Part shown: in pieces, positions 55,722 through 64,000 of the stretch | Position numbering within the stretch: position 1 is the first letter of the stretch | Layout of the letters: each line of letters opens with the position of its first letter | DNA from: Actinorugispora endophytica | GTDB lineage: Bacteria; Actinomycetota; Actinomycetes; Streptosporangiales; Streptosporangiaceae | Assembly: GCF_004363075.1 (NCBI RefSeq) | Contig: NZ_SNYN01000001.1 | Location: 873,602 to 937,601 of the forward strand | Length of the DNA: 64,000 nucleotides | Direction of reading: 5' to 3' | Position numbers and translations under genes: made by a program | The notes under the pieces: generated by a model | The model's database searches: none | Told to the model about the DNA's origin: nothing | Seen by the model: only the letters and a program-made list of their open reading frames with translations

Positions 55722-56285
55722 TCAGCCGCTCGCGACCGGCTGCGGGGCCTCGGCCGGCCGGAGCGCGTGGATCAGGTCTTCGCGGGCGCGCGCCACCCGG
55801 GAGCGGACGGTGCCCACGGGAACCCCGGTCAGTTCGGCCACCTCGGCGTAGGAGAAGCCCTGGAGCCGGGTGAGCACGAACGCCGTGCGCCGCGTCTCGG
55901 GCAGCCGCGCCAGCAGGTCGGTCAGGGCGAACTCCTCCTCGAAGCGCGCCCGTCCTCCCGCCAGCCCGGCCTCCGCCGCCGTCTGCCAGTCCGGGCAGGC
56001 GGCGGCGCGCGGACGGGCGGCGGCGGACCGGTACCGGTCCGCGACGGTCCGGCGGGCGATGGACAGCAGCCAGGACCGCGCGGGCGCGCGTCCGGCGAAG
56101 GCGGCCAGACTGCGCAGCGCCCGCACGAAGGTCTCCTGGGTGAGGTCGTCGGCGGACTGCACGTCGGTCAGGTGGGCGGTGAACCGCCACACGTGCGGCC
56201 GGGTGGCGCGTACGAACTCCTCGACGGCGCTGGAGCCGCCGTCGCGCGCGGCCAGCGCGAGGGCCGTGATGCGGGCGTCATCCAT
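55722..56285 (-). CDS. ECF sigma factor
   Basis: 187-residue ECF sigma factor. Region 2 lies near 24-90 (VWRFTAHLTDVQSADDLTQE, then FVRALRSLAAFAGRAPARSW) and region 4 near 125-175 (LTRLQGFSYAEVAELTGVPV, then GTVRSRVARAREDL). The ATG at 56285 starts the conserved frame; an upstream extension is possible but lacks support. It is divergent from a small zinc-finger protein at 56362, its probable anti-sigma factor. This is unusual, since anti-sigma genes normally follow the sigma gene. It converges on the PaaK-like gene. Confidence 0.88.
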   Translation of the reverse strand: MDDARITALALAARDGGSSAVEEFVRATRPHVWRFTAHLTDVQSADDLTQETFVRALRSLAAFAGRAPARSWLLSIARRTVADRYRSAAARPRAAACPDWQTAAEAGLAGGRARFEEEFALTDLLARLPETRRTAFVLTRLQGFSYAEVAELTGVPVGTVRSRVARAREDLIHALRPAEAPQPVASG

Positions 56286-56361
56286 GGTCCGCACCCCGCC
56301 TCCCAACGCGCCGGACCCCCTGGTTCGCGGGAACCGCGGCGGTATCGGCGATGATGGAGGG

Positions 56362-56577
56362 GTGAGGTGCATCGACTGTCGAACAGCTCTCTCCGCCGAA
56401 CTCGACGGGGAGGAGGCCGGGCACCCGCCTGACGTGGTCCGCGCGCATCTGCGCGAGTGTCCCGAATGCGGGGACTGGCTGTCCGCCGCGAGGGGGCTGC
56501 AGCGGTTGATCGGCGCGGAACTGCTCGGGGCGGTCCAGGACCGGGGCGGTCGGGTCGGGCAGGGCGTGCTGCGGTAG
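56362..56577 (+). CDS. Small zinc-finger anti-sigma factor (zf-HC2 / ZAS)
   Basis: 71 residues beginning at the GTG at 56362, with GGAGG just upstream. The N-terminal MRCIDCRTALSAELDGEE and the zinc motif HLRECPECGDW (H-x3-C-x2-C, about 29-36) are those of ZAS-type anti-sigma factors. There is no membrane segment, so it is a soluble, possibly redox-sensing member, like RsrA. The gene is divergent from the ECF sigma factor, with 76 bp between the starts for both promoters. Confidence 0.8.
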   Translation: MRCIDCRTALSAELDGEEAGHPPDVVRAHLRECPECGDWLSAARGLQRLIGAELLGAVQDRGGRVGQGVLR

Positions 56578-56703
56578 CCGCCGAAGACTGCGGAACGTGC
56601 GGTCGTTACCGGTCATGGGGGTTCCTCGGATCGGTTCGCGGCGCGCCGGGTCACGGGCGCGCCGACAAGCCGCGGCACGGACGTGCGGCGCGGCGGGAAA
56701 GGG

Positions 56704-57303
56704 CTAGGAGTCCGAGGAACGGGGTGGTCCGCGCCGTACGACCACGTGTCGCAGGACCACGCCGGTGCCGTGCCGGGGCTCGGCCCAGGAGCGGGGCCGG
56801 TCGGGCGGCGGGCACGGCGCCGCGGGGAGCGGGCCGAGCAGCCGGAGGACGCCGGACAGCAGCGTCCGCAGTCCGCGCGCGAGGGTGAAGGCCGCGTCCT
56901 CGCCCCCGCGCAGCCACAGCGCGCAGATCAGCGCGGCCGCGATGTGCGCGGCCAGCATGCCGACGGACGAGTCGGCGGTCGCGGCGGTGTCGATGCCCGA
57001 CGCTCCGGAGTGGTCCGGGTGCGCGGGCCCGTCGGGGAGGGGAGCAGCGCAGGACTGGGCGGTGCTGAAGACCAGGTGCAGCGCGAGCTGCCCCCAGAGC
57101 ATCCAGCCCGCGATCGCGCCGCCGCCGCGCTCCCTTCCCGCGAACCCCCAGGCCGCGGCCAGCATCCCGACGTAGCCGACCAGCGTGCCGCCCAGCGGGA
57201 CCTCGTGCCCGGACAGGAGCGTGTGCCCGGTGGCGGACACGCCGACGCACACCGCGGCGAACACCCCGGCGCGTGTCAGTCGGGCGGGCGACGATCCGTG
57301 CAC
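56704..57303 (-). CDS. Integral membrane protein of unknown function
   Basis: 199 residues from the GTG at 57303 (VHGSSPARLTRAGVFAAVCV). Four or five membrane segments: about 9-30, 38-58, 65-88, and 117-140, with a cytoplasmic Pro/Arg-rich C-terminal tail. A His/Asp-containing loop (CAAPLPDGPAHPDHSG near 88) lies outside. Proteins of this pattern occur next to copper or ECF-sigma genes in Streptomyces, but I cannot name a family. No ribosome binding site precedes the GTG, so it may be leaderless. It lies on the same strand as the ECF sigma factor. Confidence 0.65.
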   Translation of the reverse strand: MHGSSPARLTRAGVFAAVCVGVSATGHTLLSGHEVPLGGTLVGYVGMLAAAWGFAGRERGGGAIAGWMLWGQLALHLVFSTAQSCAAPLPDGPAHPDHSGASGIDTAATADSSVGMLAAHIAAALICALWLRGGEDAAFTLARGLRTLLSGVLRLLGPLPAAPCPPPDRPRSWAEPRHGTGVVLRHVVVRRGPPRSSDS

Positions 57304-57351
57304 AGCAAGCCAATCGTCGCACCGGGGCCGCGAGCGGCGTGCCCGGGGTCT

Positions 57352-57678
57352 CTCCGGCGCGGGGGTGGTTCGGGGGTCTTCCGGGCTCACGACACGCGGA
57401 TCGCGGGGTGACGGCGGGCGGCGACGGCGGGTGCGGGTCGAGGTCGCGCCTGTCATGTCCGCTGCGTGAGGTTCCGTTGGCGGTCTTGGGCTTTCCGCCC
57501 GCTTCGGGGCCGGGAAGGGCGGAAAGCCCGTGATCATTCCGGGTGGGGGCGGAACCGGACCTCGAACCGCCGCGTCACGGACGTCCGGCGGGCACGCGCG
57601 GACCTCCGGCCCCGCCCGCCGTCACAGGTCCCGAGCGGACTTTGGTCCGACAGAGCCCGGAACACCTCCGTGCCGGAG
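57352..57678 (-). mobile_element. MITE-like element A2, inverted copy of A1
   Basis: About 327 bp matching element A1 (33721-34077) on the opposite strand over its length, with scattered substitutions and small indels. The ends read CTCCGGCGCGGGGGTGG (left) and, inward from the right, CTCCGGCACGGAGGTGTTCC, so terminal inverted repeats are clear. The central hairpin pairs GGGCTTTCCGCCC (57488-57500) with GGGCGGAAAGCCC (57517-57529). It contains no own ORF, and its right end is 8 bases from the stop codon of a small ORF. Confidence 0.72.
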
Positions 57679-57686
57679 CCTCCCTG

Positions 57687-57902
57687 CTACGCCCGCGAAC
57701 GCCGGCCCGCCCTCCGGCGGCGTGTGGTCCGCGCGCTCGGCCGTGCGCTCCTCCTCGGGGCGTGAACCCACTCGGGGCCGCCGTCGTCGTCGTCATCGTC
57801 GTCGGGCCCCCACGCTCCGGAGGTGGACCGGATGAGCGCGCGCGTGTTCCCGGCGATCACGCGGGATCTGTCCGCGCCCACCGGGAGGTTCTTCAAAAGC
57901 AT
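57687..57902 (-). CDS. Small ORF with a run of seven aspartates
   Basis: A possible 71-residue protein: MLLKNLPVGADRSRVIAGNT, then a middle part ending in GAWGPDDDDDDDGGPEW, then an Arg-rich tail. Third codon positions are mostly G or C, as in real genes here, and AGGG stands 8 bases before the ATG. It lies 85 bp after the crtY stop on the same strand and ends beside element A2. No family is recognised. It could equally be chance coding capacity in GC-rich DNA, and the Arg-rich tail looks atypical. Confidence 0.33.
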   Translation of the reverse strand: MLLKNLPVGADRSRVIAGNTRALIRSTSGAWGPDDDDDDDGGPEWVHAPRRSARPSARTTRRRRAGRRSRA

Positions 57903-57984
57903 GCGGCAACCCTAGTTATGGGCGTGTTCAACCGGAGTGAGGAAACCGAATGAGATACGGGTCACTGTCGCCCCTCCGAGGGCG

Positions 57985-57998
57985 GTTTCACGTGAAAC
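57985..57998. other. parS site 7 (at the crtY stop codon)
   Basis: Perfect GTTTCACGTGAAAC core. The crtY stop codon TGA is part of it: the gene ends with codons for RFT and then the stop, all within the palindrome. It is about 37.7 kb right of the origin, far from the cluster. Confidence 0.92.
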
Positions 57999-59184
57999 GG
58001 CCCAGGCCCCCCGCCCTCCGGCGGGGCCGCGTGCCGGCGAGCGTCTGTGACCGCAGCGCGGACAGCATCGCCCCCACCGGCGTCGTCGCCCCGATCGACA
58101 GGTCCTCCAGCGGGGTCGTCGTTCCGTCGAGGAAGCGCAGCAGCCTGGGCAGCGGGTTGCCCGAGAACAGCGACGCGAAGAACTCCGCTCCGTCGATCAT
58201 TCCGTCGTCCAGGCCGCGCAGCAGGACCGCGTCCATGAACAGGTGCCGTCGAGGGTGCGCGCGGGACGGGCCCGGCGGCCGCCCCGCCGCCAGCGCCGCC
58301 GCGATCTGCCGCGTCTGGCGCTGCACCCCTGTGAACGTGTACCCCGTCGAGGGCCGCGTGGCGCCGCCGGCCGTGCCGATCCGGAACACCCGGCGGCCCG
58401 TCCGCACCGGCAGGCGCGCGCTCGTCATCGGAATCACGCCCTGCTCGACGGCCGACACCGTGAGGCCGCCCAACCCCAGCACCCGCCCGGTGTAGTCGCG
58501 CAGCGCGGCCTCGTACCCGGCGTCGTCCAGCACCTCCCGGGTGAACTCGGTGTACTCCACCAGCGCCGTGTGCGGTGAGAACGGCAGCACGTAGCCGAAC
58601 GCCACCCCCCGTGGGGGCTGTGGCACGCGCAGGTCCATCAGGACCGCCGCCGAGGTGTCGAAGCGCGGCTCGGTCGTGCGCACGAACCAGCCCCGGAAGT
58701 GCTGGCGCAGTGTGACCGCGTTCGCCGGGAACCCCCTGGGCGGCCGGGAGTCGAACACGAGGTCGGCGGCCAGTCCCGCCTCCCGCCCGTCCCCGCCGCG
58801 CAGCCGCAGCACCGCCCCGCCCCGCCCGTCCACCACGTCCAGGACCGTCGCCACGACCAGGCGCGTCCTGTCCAGGCCGCTCCGCACCAGCGCCTCGAAG
58901 ACCGGTGAGCGCACCATCTTGTACACCAGCGGATCGGTCGGCGACCGCCACCGCGTGCCGTCCGGCCCCACCACCGACAACGCGTGCCAGCGGCGGTCCA
59001 CCGCCGCGTCCCACTCCCCCGCCGCCGGTTCCCAAAAGCACCAGGTGCGCTCGAGCGGGCGCAGCGCCGGCTCCGCGGTGTCCACCAGGGCGACCGACCG
59101 CCCCGGCAGCCCCCGCTCCAACCGGTGGGCCAGCGACAGCCCCGCCGCCCCCGCGCCCACGATCGCCACGTTCACCCGATCCAC
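57988..59184 (-). CDS. crtY: Lycopene beta-cyclase
   Basis: Cyclises lycopene to beta-carotene. The 398-residue protein starts with the FAD/NAD-binding VAIVGAGAAGLSLAHRL at residue 5 and shows the cyclase blocks LERTWCFWEP near 45, FGYVLPFSPHTALVEYTEF near 200, and GTAGGATRPSTGYTFTG near 275. The GTG at 59184 has GGAGGG 8 bases upstream. It diverges from crtT-crtU; in Streptomyces griseus crtY, crtT and crtU form one cluster for isorenieratene. Its 3' end doubles as a parS site. Confidence 0.93.
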   Translation of the reverse strand: MDRVNVAIVGAGAAGLSLAHRLERGLPGRSVALVDTAEPALRPLERTWCFWEPAAGEWDAAVDRRWHALSVVGPDGTRWRSPTDPLVYKMVRSPVFEALVRSGLDRTRLVVATVLDVVDGRGGAVLRLRGGDGREAGLAADLVFDSRPPRGFPANAVTLRQHFRGWFVRTTEPRFDTSAAVLMDLRVPQPPRGVAFGYVLPFSPHTALVEYTEFTREVLDDAGYEAALRDYTGRVLGLGGLTVSAVEQGVIPMTSARLPVRTGRRVFRIGTAGGATRPSTGYTFTGVQRQTRQIAAALAAGRPPGPSRAHPRRHLFMDAVLLRGLDDGMIDGAEFFASLFSGNPLPRLLRFLDGTTTPLEDLSIGATTPVGAMLSALRSQTLAGTRPRRRAGGLGRFT

Positions 59185-59275
59185 GACACCATCCCTCCGT
59201 GACGCGTCTTCTCCGGCATTCCCCGTCGTCCACGGGTAACGTTCCCCGCACACCGCACGGATTCAGGGGACGCGC

Positions 59276-60019
59276 ATGACACCACCACCGGACGACACGA
59301 GACGCCACCGGATCACCGCCGAGTTCGACCACTCGGCCGCGGCCTACGACCGCCTCGTCAAGGCCAACCCCGGCTACCACGAGCACCTGCGCCGCTCCGT
59401 CGCCAGGCTCCGGCTGCCCGGCAACGGCGCCGGACTGCGTCTGCTGGACCTGGGCTGCGGCACCGGGGCCTCCACCGCCGCCCTCCTGGACGCCGCGCCC
59501 AAGGCCGAGATCGTCGGCGTGGACGCCTCCGCCGGAATGCTGGCGACCGCCCGCGCCAAACCGTGGCCCGCGAACGTGCGGTTCGTACGGGCCGGCGCAG
59601 AGGAGCTCGCCGAGGCGGGCGTCACCGGCCCCTTCGACGCGGTCCTCGCCGCCTACCTGCTGCGCAACTGCGCCGACCGCGACGCCGCCCTCGCCGACAT
59701 GCGCGACCTGCTGCGCCCCGGCGGCCGCCTCGCCGTCCACGAGTACTCCGTCGCGGACTCCCCCGCTGCCAGGGCCGTGTGGACCGCCGTCTGCTGGTCG
59801 GTGATCATCCCGTTCGGCCGTGCCGTCTCGGGCCGCGCGGACCTCTACCGCTACCTGTGGCGCAGCGTCCTGGAGTTCGACGGGGCCGAACGCCTCGCCG
59901 AACGCATGCGCGCCGTCGGACTGCGCGAGGTCAAGGTCCTGCCGATGACCGGATGGCAGACCGGGATCGTGCACACCTTCCTCGGCCGCCGCGCCCGCGA
60001 GGGGGAGGACGCCGAATGA
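59276..60019 (+). CDS. crtT: SAM-dependent methyltransferase CrtT
   Basis: 247-residue class I methyltransferase of the UbiE/COQ5 type. Motif I is LLDLGCGTGAST near residue 57, the acidic loop VGVDASAGML near 82, and LRPGGRLAVHEYS near 146. The position beside crtY and crtU matches crtT of Streptomyces carotenoid clusters, whose exact role is not settled. AGGGGA precedes the ATG. The last 4 bases overlap crtU (ATGA), so the two are coupled. The 91-bp gap to crtY holds TAACGT near 59236 as a possible -10 box for one of the divergent promoters. Confidence 0.82.
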   Translation: MTPPPDDTRRHRITAEFDHSAAAYDRLVKANPGYHEHLRRSVARLRLPGNGAGLRLLDLGCGTGASTAALLDAAPKAEIVGVDASAGMLATARAKPWPANVRFVRAGAEELAEAGVTGPFDAVLAAYLLRNCADRDAALADMRDLLRPGGRLAVHEYSVADSPAARAVWTAVCWSVIIPFGRAVSGRADLYRYLWRSVLEFDGAERLAERMRAVGLREVKVLPMTGWQTGIVHTFLGRRAREGEDAE

Positions 60020-61551
60020 GGCACCCCCCGCCCGGCCGCGATCCCCGCGCCCGGCGCGTGGACCCGCCGCCGCCCGAGGGATCACCACCGGCGGGCACCC
60101 CCAGCGCCGCCGTCGTCGGCGGCGGCGTCGCGGGGCTCTCCGCCGCCGTGGCGCTGGCCGAACGCGGTGTCGACGTCACCGTCCTGGAACGCGACACCCG
60201 ACTGGGCGGACGGCTCTCCGGCTGGGACACCGTCCTCGCCGACGGGACCCCCGCCACCATGAGCCGCGGCTTCCACGCCTTCTTCCGCCAGTACTACAAC
60301 CTGCGCGCGGTCCTGCGCCGCGCCGACCCCGGGCTGCGCACGCTCACCCCCCTGCCCGACTACCCGCTCACGCACGCCGGCGGCGCGTACGACGGGTTCA
60401 CCGGGCTGCCGGCCGCGCCTCCGTGGAACGCGTTCGCGTTCGTCGCGCGCAGCCCCAGCTTCCGCTGGCGCGACATCGCCGACGTCAACATCGTCGCCGC
60501 GCTCAACCTCCTCGACGTGGACGTGCCCGGCGTCTACCACCGGTTCGACCACATCGACGCGCTGGACCTCCTCGACCGGCTGCGCTTCCCCGCGTCGGCG
60601 CGGCACCTCGCCCTGGAGGTCTTCTCCCGCAGCTTCTTCGCCGACCCGCGCGCGATGTCGGCCGCCGAGCTGCTCACCATGTTCCACATCTACTTCCTCG
60701 GCTCCAGTGAGGGACTCGTCTTCGACGTGCCCTCCGCGCCGTTCCCCCGGGCCCTGTGGAACCCCCTCGCCGCCCACCTGCGCTCGCACGGCGCGACGGT
60801 GCGCACCGGGACGCCGGTCGAGGAGGTCGCCGACGGGGAGCGCCGACGCTACACCGTCCACACCCCCGACGGCGCGCGCGAGTACGATGCCGTCGTCCTG
60901 GCCGCCGACGTCCCCGGGCTGCGCGGCCTCGTCGCGGCCTCGCCGGGACTCGCCGACGGGGAATGGCGCGAACGCGTGCTGGCCCGGCCCAGCGCGCCGC
61001 CCTTCCTCGTCTCCCGGCTGTGGCTGGACCGCCCGGTCCGAGCCGACCGCCCCGGCTTCCTGGGCACCAGCGGATACCCCACCCTCGACAACATCAGCGT
61101 CCTGGAGCGCTACGAGGACGAGGCCGCGGCCTGGGCCCGCCGCACCGGAGGATCGGTCGTCGAACTGCACGCCTACGCGCTGCCCGCCGACGCCGACGCC
61201 GACGCCGAGCAGGCCCGCCTCGTGGAGCAGCTGCACCGCGTCTACCCCGAGACCGTGCCGGCGCGCGTCGTCGACGCGCGCCGCGAACTGCGTGCCGACT
61301 GCCCCCTCTTCCCGCCCGGCGACTTCGCCCGCAGGGTCGCCGTCGAGAGCCCCGACCCGTTCCTCGTGGTGGCGGGCGACCACGTCCGCGTCGACCTGCC
61401 CGTGGCACTCATGGAGCGCGCCGCCACCAGCGGCCTGCTCGCCGCCAACGCGCTCCTGCGCCGCTGGTCCAGGCCGGGCCACCCCGTTTGGAGCGTCCCG
61501 AACCGGGGACGCCTCCCCTTCGCCCGCCGCCTCCTGCCCGGACCCCGCTGA
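60016..61551 (+). CDS. crtU: Carotenoid desaturase / methyltransferase CrtU
   Basis: FAD-dependent enzyme of 511 residues that converts the beta-rings of beta-carotene into aromatic phi-rings, giving isorenieratene. FAD loop VVGGGVAGLSAAVALAERG begins at residue 33. SRGFHAFFRQYYNLRAVLRR near 90 and the AALNLLDVDVPGVYHRFDHI block near 160 are typical of CrtU. The first 28 residues are Pro/Arg-rich. The ATG overlaps the crtT stop. The gene ends 62 bp from the convergent Rieske gene. Confidence 0.85.
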   Translation: MRHPPPGRDPRARRVDPPPPEGSPPAGTPSAAVVGGGVAGLSAAVALAERGVDVTVLERDTRLGGRLSGWDTVLADGTPATMSRGFHAFFRQYYNLRAVLRRADPGLRTLTPLPDYPLTHAGGAYDGFTGLPAAPPWNAFAFVARSPSFRWRDIADVNIVAALNLLDVDVPGVYHRFDHIDALDLLDRLRFPASARHLALEVFSRSFFADPRAMSAAELLTMFHIYFLGSSEGLVFDVPSAPFPRALWNPLAAHLRSHGATVRTGTPVEEVADGERRRYTVHTPDGAREYDAVVLAADVPGLRGLVAASPGLADGEWRERVLARPSAPPFLVSRLWLDRPVRADRPGFLGTSGYPTLDNISVLERYEDEAAAWARRTGGSVVELHAYALPADADADAEQARLVEQLHRVYPETVPARVVDARRELRADCPLFPPGDFARRVAVESPDPFLVVAGDHVRVDLPVALMERAATSGLLAANALLRRWSRPGHPVWSVPNRGRLPFARRLLPGPR

Positions 61552-61613
61552 ACCCCGCGGTCCCCCGGGCGGACGCGCCCGCGCCGCGCCCCGCGGCCGG
61601 AGCCGTGCCCCCT

Positions 61614-62621
61614 TCACCCGGGCCGGAGCTCCCCCGAGCGCAGCGTGTAACGGCGCTCGGCGTAGGCCAGGTCGTCCCGCCACAACCGGCGCGCGGCCAG
61701 GCGCATCACGGGGCGCACCAGCGGGGCGAGCCGCCTCGCGGCGGTGAACCCCGGCCGGTCCGACGCGGCGACCGTCGCCTCGACCACGGCCGTGCGTGGC
61801 ACGCCCCGCCCGTCCACCCCCAACGGGGTGGCGTGCGTCTCCACCACACTGCCCTCGCCCTCGCCCTCGACGATGCGCATGACCACGGTGCGCGGCCCCG
61901 GACAGCGGAACTCCGCCCGCACCGGCACCCCGAACCGGCCCACGACCCTGAACGACACCTCCACCAGGAACCGGTCGTCGGCGTCGGACACCCCCTCCTC
62001 CGGAGCGTCCACCACACGCAGCCCCACGAACGAGTACGGGTGGAACCACGACCCGTGCCACGGGTCCAGCCGGTTCGCCACCACGTCCTCCGGCTCGCAC
62101 CGGCCCGCCACCGACTCCACCGCGGCCAGGACGCGCCCCTGGTCCGGACGCTCGGACAGCACCGGCGCGTCCCACGGTTCCTCACCGCCCGCCGCGTCCA
62201 GGCGCACCCACGCCAGCACCCCGTCGTCGTACGCGGGAAACGGGGACCAACCGGGGATCCCCTCCGGGCCCAGTGCCAGTCCGTGCCAGCGGCACACCAG
62301 CCGGTCGCCGCGCACCGCTCCCCGGCACAGCGGCGCGCCCAGGTGCGGGCAGGCCCCCGGTGCCGCGTGCAACGCGCCGTCCGCAGTGCGCCACGCCACG
62401 ACCTCGAACCCCGACACCATCCGGCCGAACGGCCGGCCCGGGCGGATCTCCGCGCTCGCCGCCAGCACGAACCAGTTCCCCGACGGCCGTGCCAGCGCCC
62501 GCTTCAGCGCCCCTTCGATGAGACCGGGCCTGGCGTCCCGCCACGACGGGGCCTGGCGCTCCCACGCGGTTCCGGGCAGCCGGCGCAGGGGAACCCTGCG
62601 GGGGGTGAGGTCGTCCGTCAT
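61614..62621 (-). CDS. Rieske [2Fe-2S] protein of carotenoid clusters (DUF5914-like)
   Basis: 335 residues. A Rieske centre at C91-x-H93 and C110-x2-H113 ([21 protein letters not shown]) is followed by a second domain (about 150-335) that resembles the C-terminal region named DUF5914 in actinobacteria (from memory). The layout recalls Rieske oxygenases, but the catalytic His-x4-His / Asp iron site is not obvious; [10 protein letters not shown] near 197 is the only candidate. It overlaps crtB by 4 bases and follows crtI-crtB in one operon, so it probably oxidises a carotenoid ring or end group. Confidence 0.78.
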   Translation of the reverse strand: MTDDLTPRRVPLRRLPGTAWERQAPSWRDARPGLIEGALKRALARPSGNWFVLAASAEIRPGRPFGRMVSGFEVVAWRTADGALHAAPGACPHLGAPLCRGAVRGDRLVCRWHGLALGPEGIPGWSPFPAYDDGVLAWVRLDAAGGEEPWDAPVLSERPDQGRVLAAVESVAGRCEPEDVVANRLDPWHGSWFHPYSFVGLRVVDAPEEGVSDADDRFLVEVSFRVVGRFGVPVRAEFRCPGPRTVVMRIVEGEGEGSVVETHATPLGVDGRGVPRTAVVEATVAASDRPGFTAARRLAPLVRPVMRLAARRLWRDDLAYAERRYTLRSGELRPG

Positions 62622-63616
62622 CCTGCGTCCTTCCATCGCACCTGGGTGCCGCGCACCGACGGCGCGGACCCGAGGGGCCGCCGCACCGCGTCCACCGTCC
62701 GGGCCAGTACGGCGCGTCCGAGGGCCGGGACCGCCACCCGCGCGCGCCGCCGCCCCGAAACCGAGTGCCTGAGTCCCCACACGTCGAAGTCCGCGGCCTC
62801 GATCTCGTCGATGATCCCCCGGTAGAGCGCGAACGCGGTGGCGACGCACGGGCGCGACACCGGATCGAGCATCGCGATCCCGGGCTCGGCCGCCCGGTAG
62901 CCGTCCCGGTTCACCTCCACCAGGTGCGCCAGGGCGTCCCGCACCCGGGGGTCCCCGCTGCGCCGCTCCCTGCACCACGCCAGCAGGCCCCGGTCCACGC
63001 CGTGGCCGGACAGCACGTCCGCGGGCAGGTAGACGCGTCCCCGGTCCAGGTCCTCGGCCACGTCGCGCAGGAAGTTCGTCAGCTGGAACGCCTCCCCCAG
63101 CGCCGCGGCGTGCGGGGCCGCGCGCTCGGGCGGGACCACCGTCCCCAGCACCGGCAGGACCTGGAGGCCGATCACCGCGGCCGACCCGTACATGTACGTC
63201 CGCAGGTCGTCGAAGGTCGGGTAGTCCGTGACGGACAGGTCCATCCGCATCGACCGCATGAACGCGGCGAACAGCCCCGCCGCGATCCCGTATCGCCGCG
63301 CGGTGTCGGCGACCGCCCTGATCACCGGTTCCGCGCCCGGTCCGCCGGCGAGGGCCGCCGCCAGGTCCGCGTCCAGCCGGGCGACCTCCGCGATCCGGTC
63401 CGCCGGGGCGGCCTCGTGGCCGAGGCCGTCCACCACGTCGTCCACCCACCGGGCGAACCCGTACAGGGCGTGGATCGCCGGGCGCCGTCCCGCGGGCAGC
63501 GCGAGCGTGGCCAGGTAGTAGGTGCGCCCGTGCCGGGCGTGCAGCTCCCTGCAGCGCGTGTAGTCCTCGCGAAGTCCGGGGTCGGTGATCCCCGCCGCTC
63601 TGAGCTCCCTGTTCAC
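62618..63616 (-). CDS. crtB: Phytoene synthase
   Basis: Condenses two geranylgeranyl diphosphates head-to-head to phytoene. The 332 residues include both Mg-diphosphate motifs: WVDDVVD (58-63 region) and, near 190, [29 protein letters not shown] near residue 31 is the family's N-terminal block. The GTG at 63616 overlaps the crtI stop (GTGA) and has GGGGAAG upstream. The order crtI-crtB is standard. A geranylgeranyl diphosphate synthase gene (crtE) is not in this window and may lie just to the right. Confidence 0.94.
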   Translation of the reverse strand: MNRELRAAGITDPGLREDYTRCRELHARHGRTYYLATLALPAGRRPAIHALYGFARWVDDVVDGLGHEAAPADRIAEVARLDADLAAALAGGPGAEPVIRAVADTARRYGIAAGLFAAFMRSMRMDLSVTDYPTFDDLRTYMYGSAAVIGLQVLPVLGTVVPPERAAPHAAALGEAFQLTNFLRDVAEDLDRGRVYLPADVLSGHGVDRGLLAWCRERRSGDPRVRDALAHLVEVNRDGYRAAEPGIAMLDPVSRPCVATAFALYRGIIDEIEAADFDVWGLRHSVSGRRRARVAVPALGRAVLARTVDAVRRPLGSAPSVRGTQVRWKDAG

Positions 63617-64000
63617 CGTGTCTTCCCCGCTGTCGTGATCGGCGTCGCGTACCGGGCGGGTCCGCCTCCGGTGATGCGCGCGGCGGCCAGCTTCCCCGAG
63701 ACCAGGACGGTGGGCAGGCCCACCCCCGGAGTGGTCCCGCACCCGGCCAGTACCGCGTTGGCGACTCCCGGGACCAGGTTCCGGGGACGGAACGGGCCCG
63801 TCTGGGCGAAGGTGTGCGACGCGGCGAACGGGGTCCCGAACGCGTGTCCGCGCCGCGACCAGTCCTCGGGGGTCACCAGCCGCTCCACGCACACCGATTC
63901 GCCGAACCCGCCCATCCCGCGCGACTCCAGCGCGGCCACCAGCCGGTCCCGGTAGCGCGGGCCGAAGTCCGCCCAGTCGATACGCCCCGCGCGCAGGTTC
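63613..64000 (-). CDS. crtI: Phytoene desaturase CrtI, C-terminal part (runs off the edge)
   Basis: The frame is open to the right edge and encodes the last 128 residues of CrtI. The C-terminal FAD-contact block is clear: [15 protein letters not shown], then [19 protein letters not shown]. The product would convert phytoene to lycopene by successive desaturation. It is the first known gene of the minus-strand operon crtI-crtB-Rieske and overlaps crtB by 4 bases. The start codon lies beyond the window. Confidence 0.93.
   Translation of the reverse strand, partial: NLRAGRIDWADFGPRYRDRLVAALESRGMGGFGESVCVERLVTPEDWSRRGHAFGTPFAASHTFAQTGPFRPRNLVPGVANAVLAGCGTTPGVGLPTVLVSGKLAAARITGGGPARYATPITTAGKTR

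Noticed and set aside
57802-57902. Small ORF as a lasso-peptide precursor (Thr at -2, Gly1, Asp at 7-9)
   Set aside because: The leader lacks the usual YxxP motif, and no B or C biosynthesis genes are near; the match to spacing is probably chance in a poly-Asp stretch.

Overview
High-GC actinobacterial chromosome segment around the replication origin. The GC-rich codon use, the gene order (cca - DUF6049 - murJ - pseudokinase - sigM - trxBA - parBA - rsmG - jag - yidC - yidD - rnpA - rpmH - dnaA - dnaN - gnd - recF - dciA - gyrB - gyrA - DUF3566 - tRNA-Ile) and the parS consensus place it in Actinomycetes. Family Nocardiopsaceae (Nocardiopsis, Streptomonospora or Thermobifida relatives) is my best guess, by inference only.

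Layout. 0-13.7 kb: CCA-adding enzyme (minus strand), then a plus-strand run for lipid II export and redox control: a DUF6049 exported protein, two tandem MurJ flippases, a membrane pseudokinase, SigM and its anti-sigma factor, then trxB-trxA behind an exact SigR-type promoter. 13.7-20 kb: the minus-strand parB-parA-rsmG, jag, yidC, yidD-rnpA and rpmH genes, studded with parS sites, three of them inside parA. 20-23 kb: a bipartite origin, with DnaA-box clusters on both sides of dnaA. 23-32.8 kb: dnaN, gnd, recF, dciA, gyrB, gyrA and a DUF3566 membrane protein. 33-38.8 kb: an accessory patch after tRNA-Ile, with integrase, IS3 and exonuclease remnants, MITE-like repeats, an XRE regulator with two small proteins, and a divergent AraC / DHFR-like pair.

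38.9-52 kb: a cell-surface glycan locus built around a nonulosonic acid. ManA can supply mannose-6-P, a NeuB-type synthase can condense it with PEP, and a NeuA-HAD fusion can dephosphorylate the product and activate it with CMP. A GT2 enzyme, a polysialyltransferase-like enzyme, two further divergent glycosyltransferases and an SGNH acyltransferase could polymerise and decorate it. The likely product is a Kdn-type teichulosonic acid. A DUF457 membrane protein and a TetR / MDR oxidoreductase pair sit between the two halves.

52-57.7 kb: a decayed L,D-transpeptidase, a MarR regulator, a low-GC patch leading into a PaaK-like adenylate-forming protein, a divergent ECF sigma / zinc-finger anti-sigma pair, a membrane protein and a second long MITE-like element. 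57.9-64 kb: an aromatic carotenoid (isorenieratene-type) cluster, crtY / crtT-crtU / Rieske-crtB-crtI; crtI runs off the right edge.
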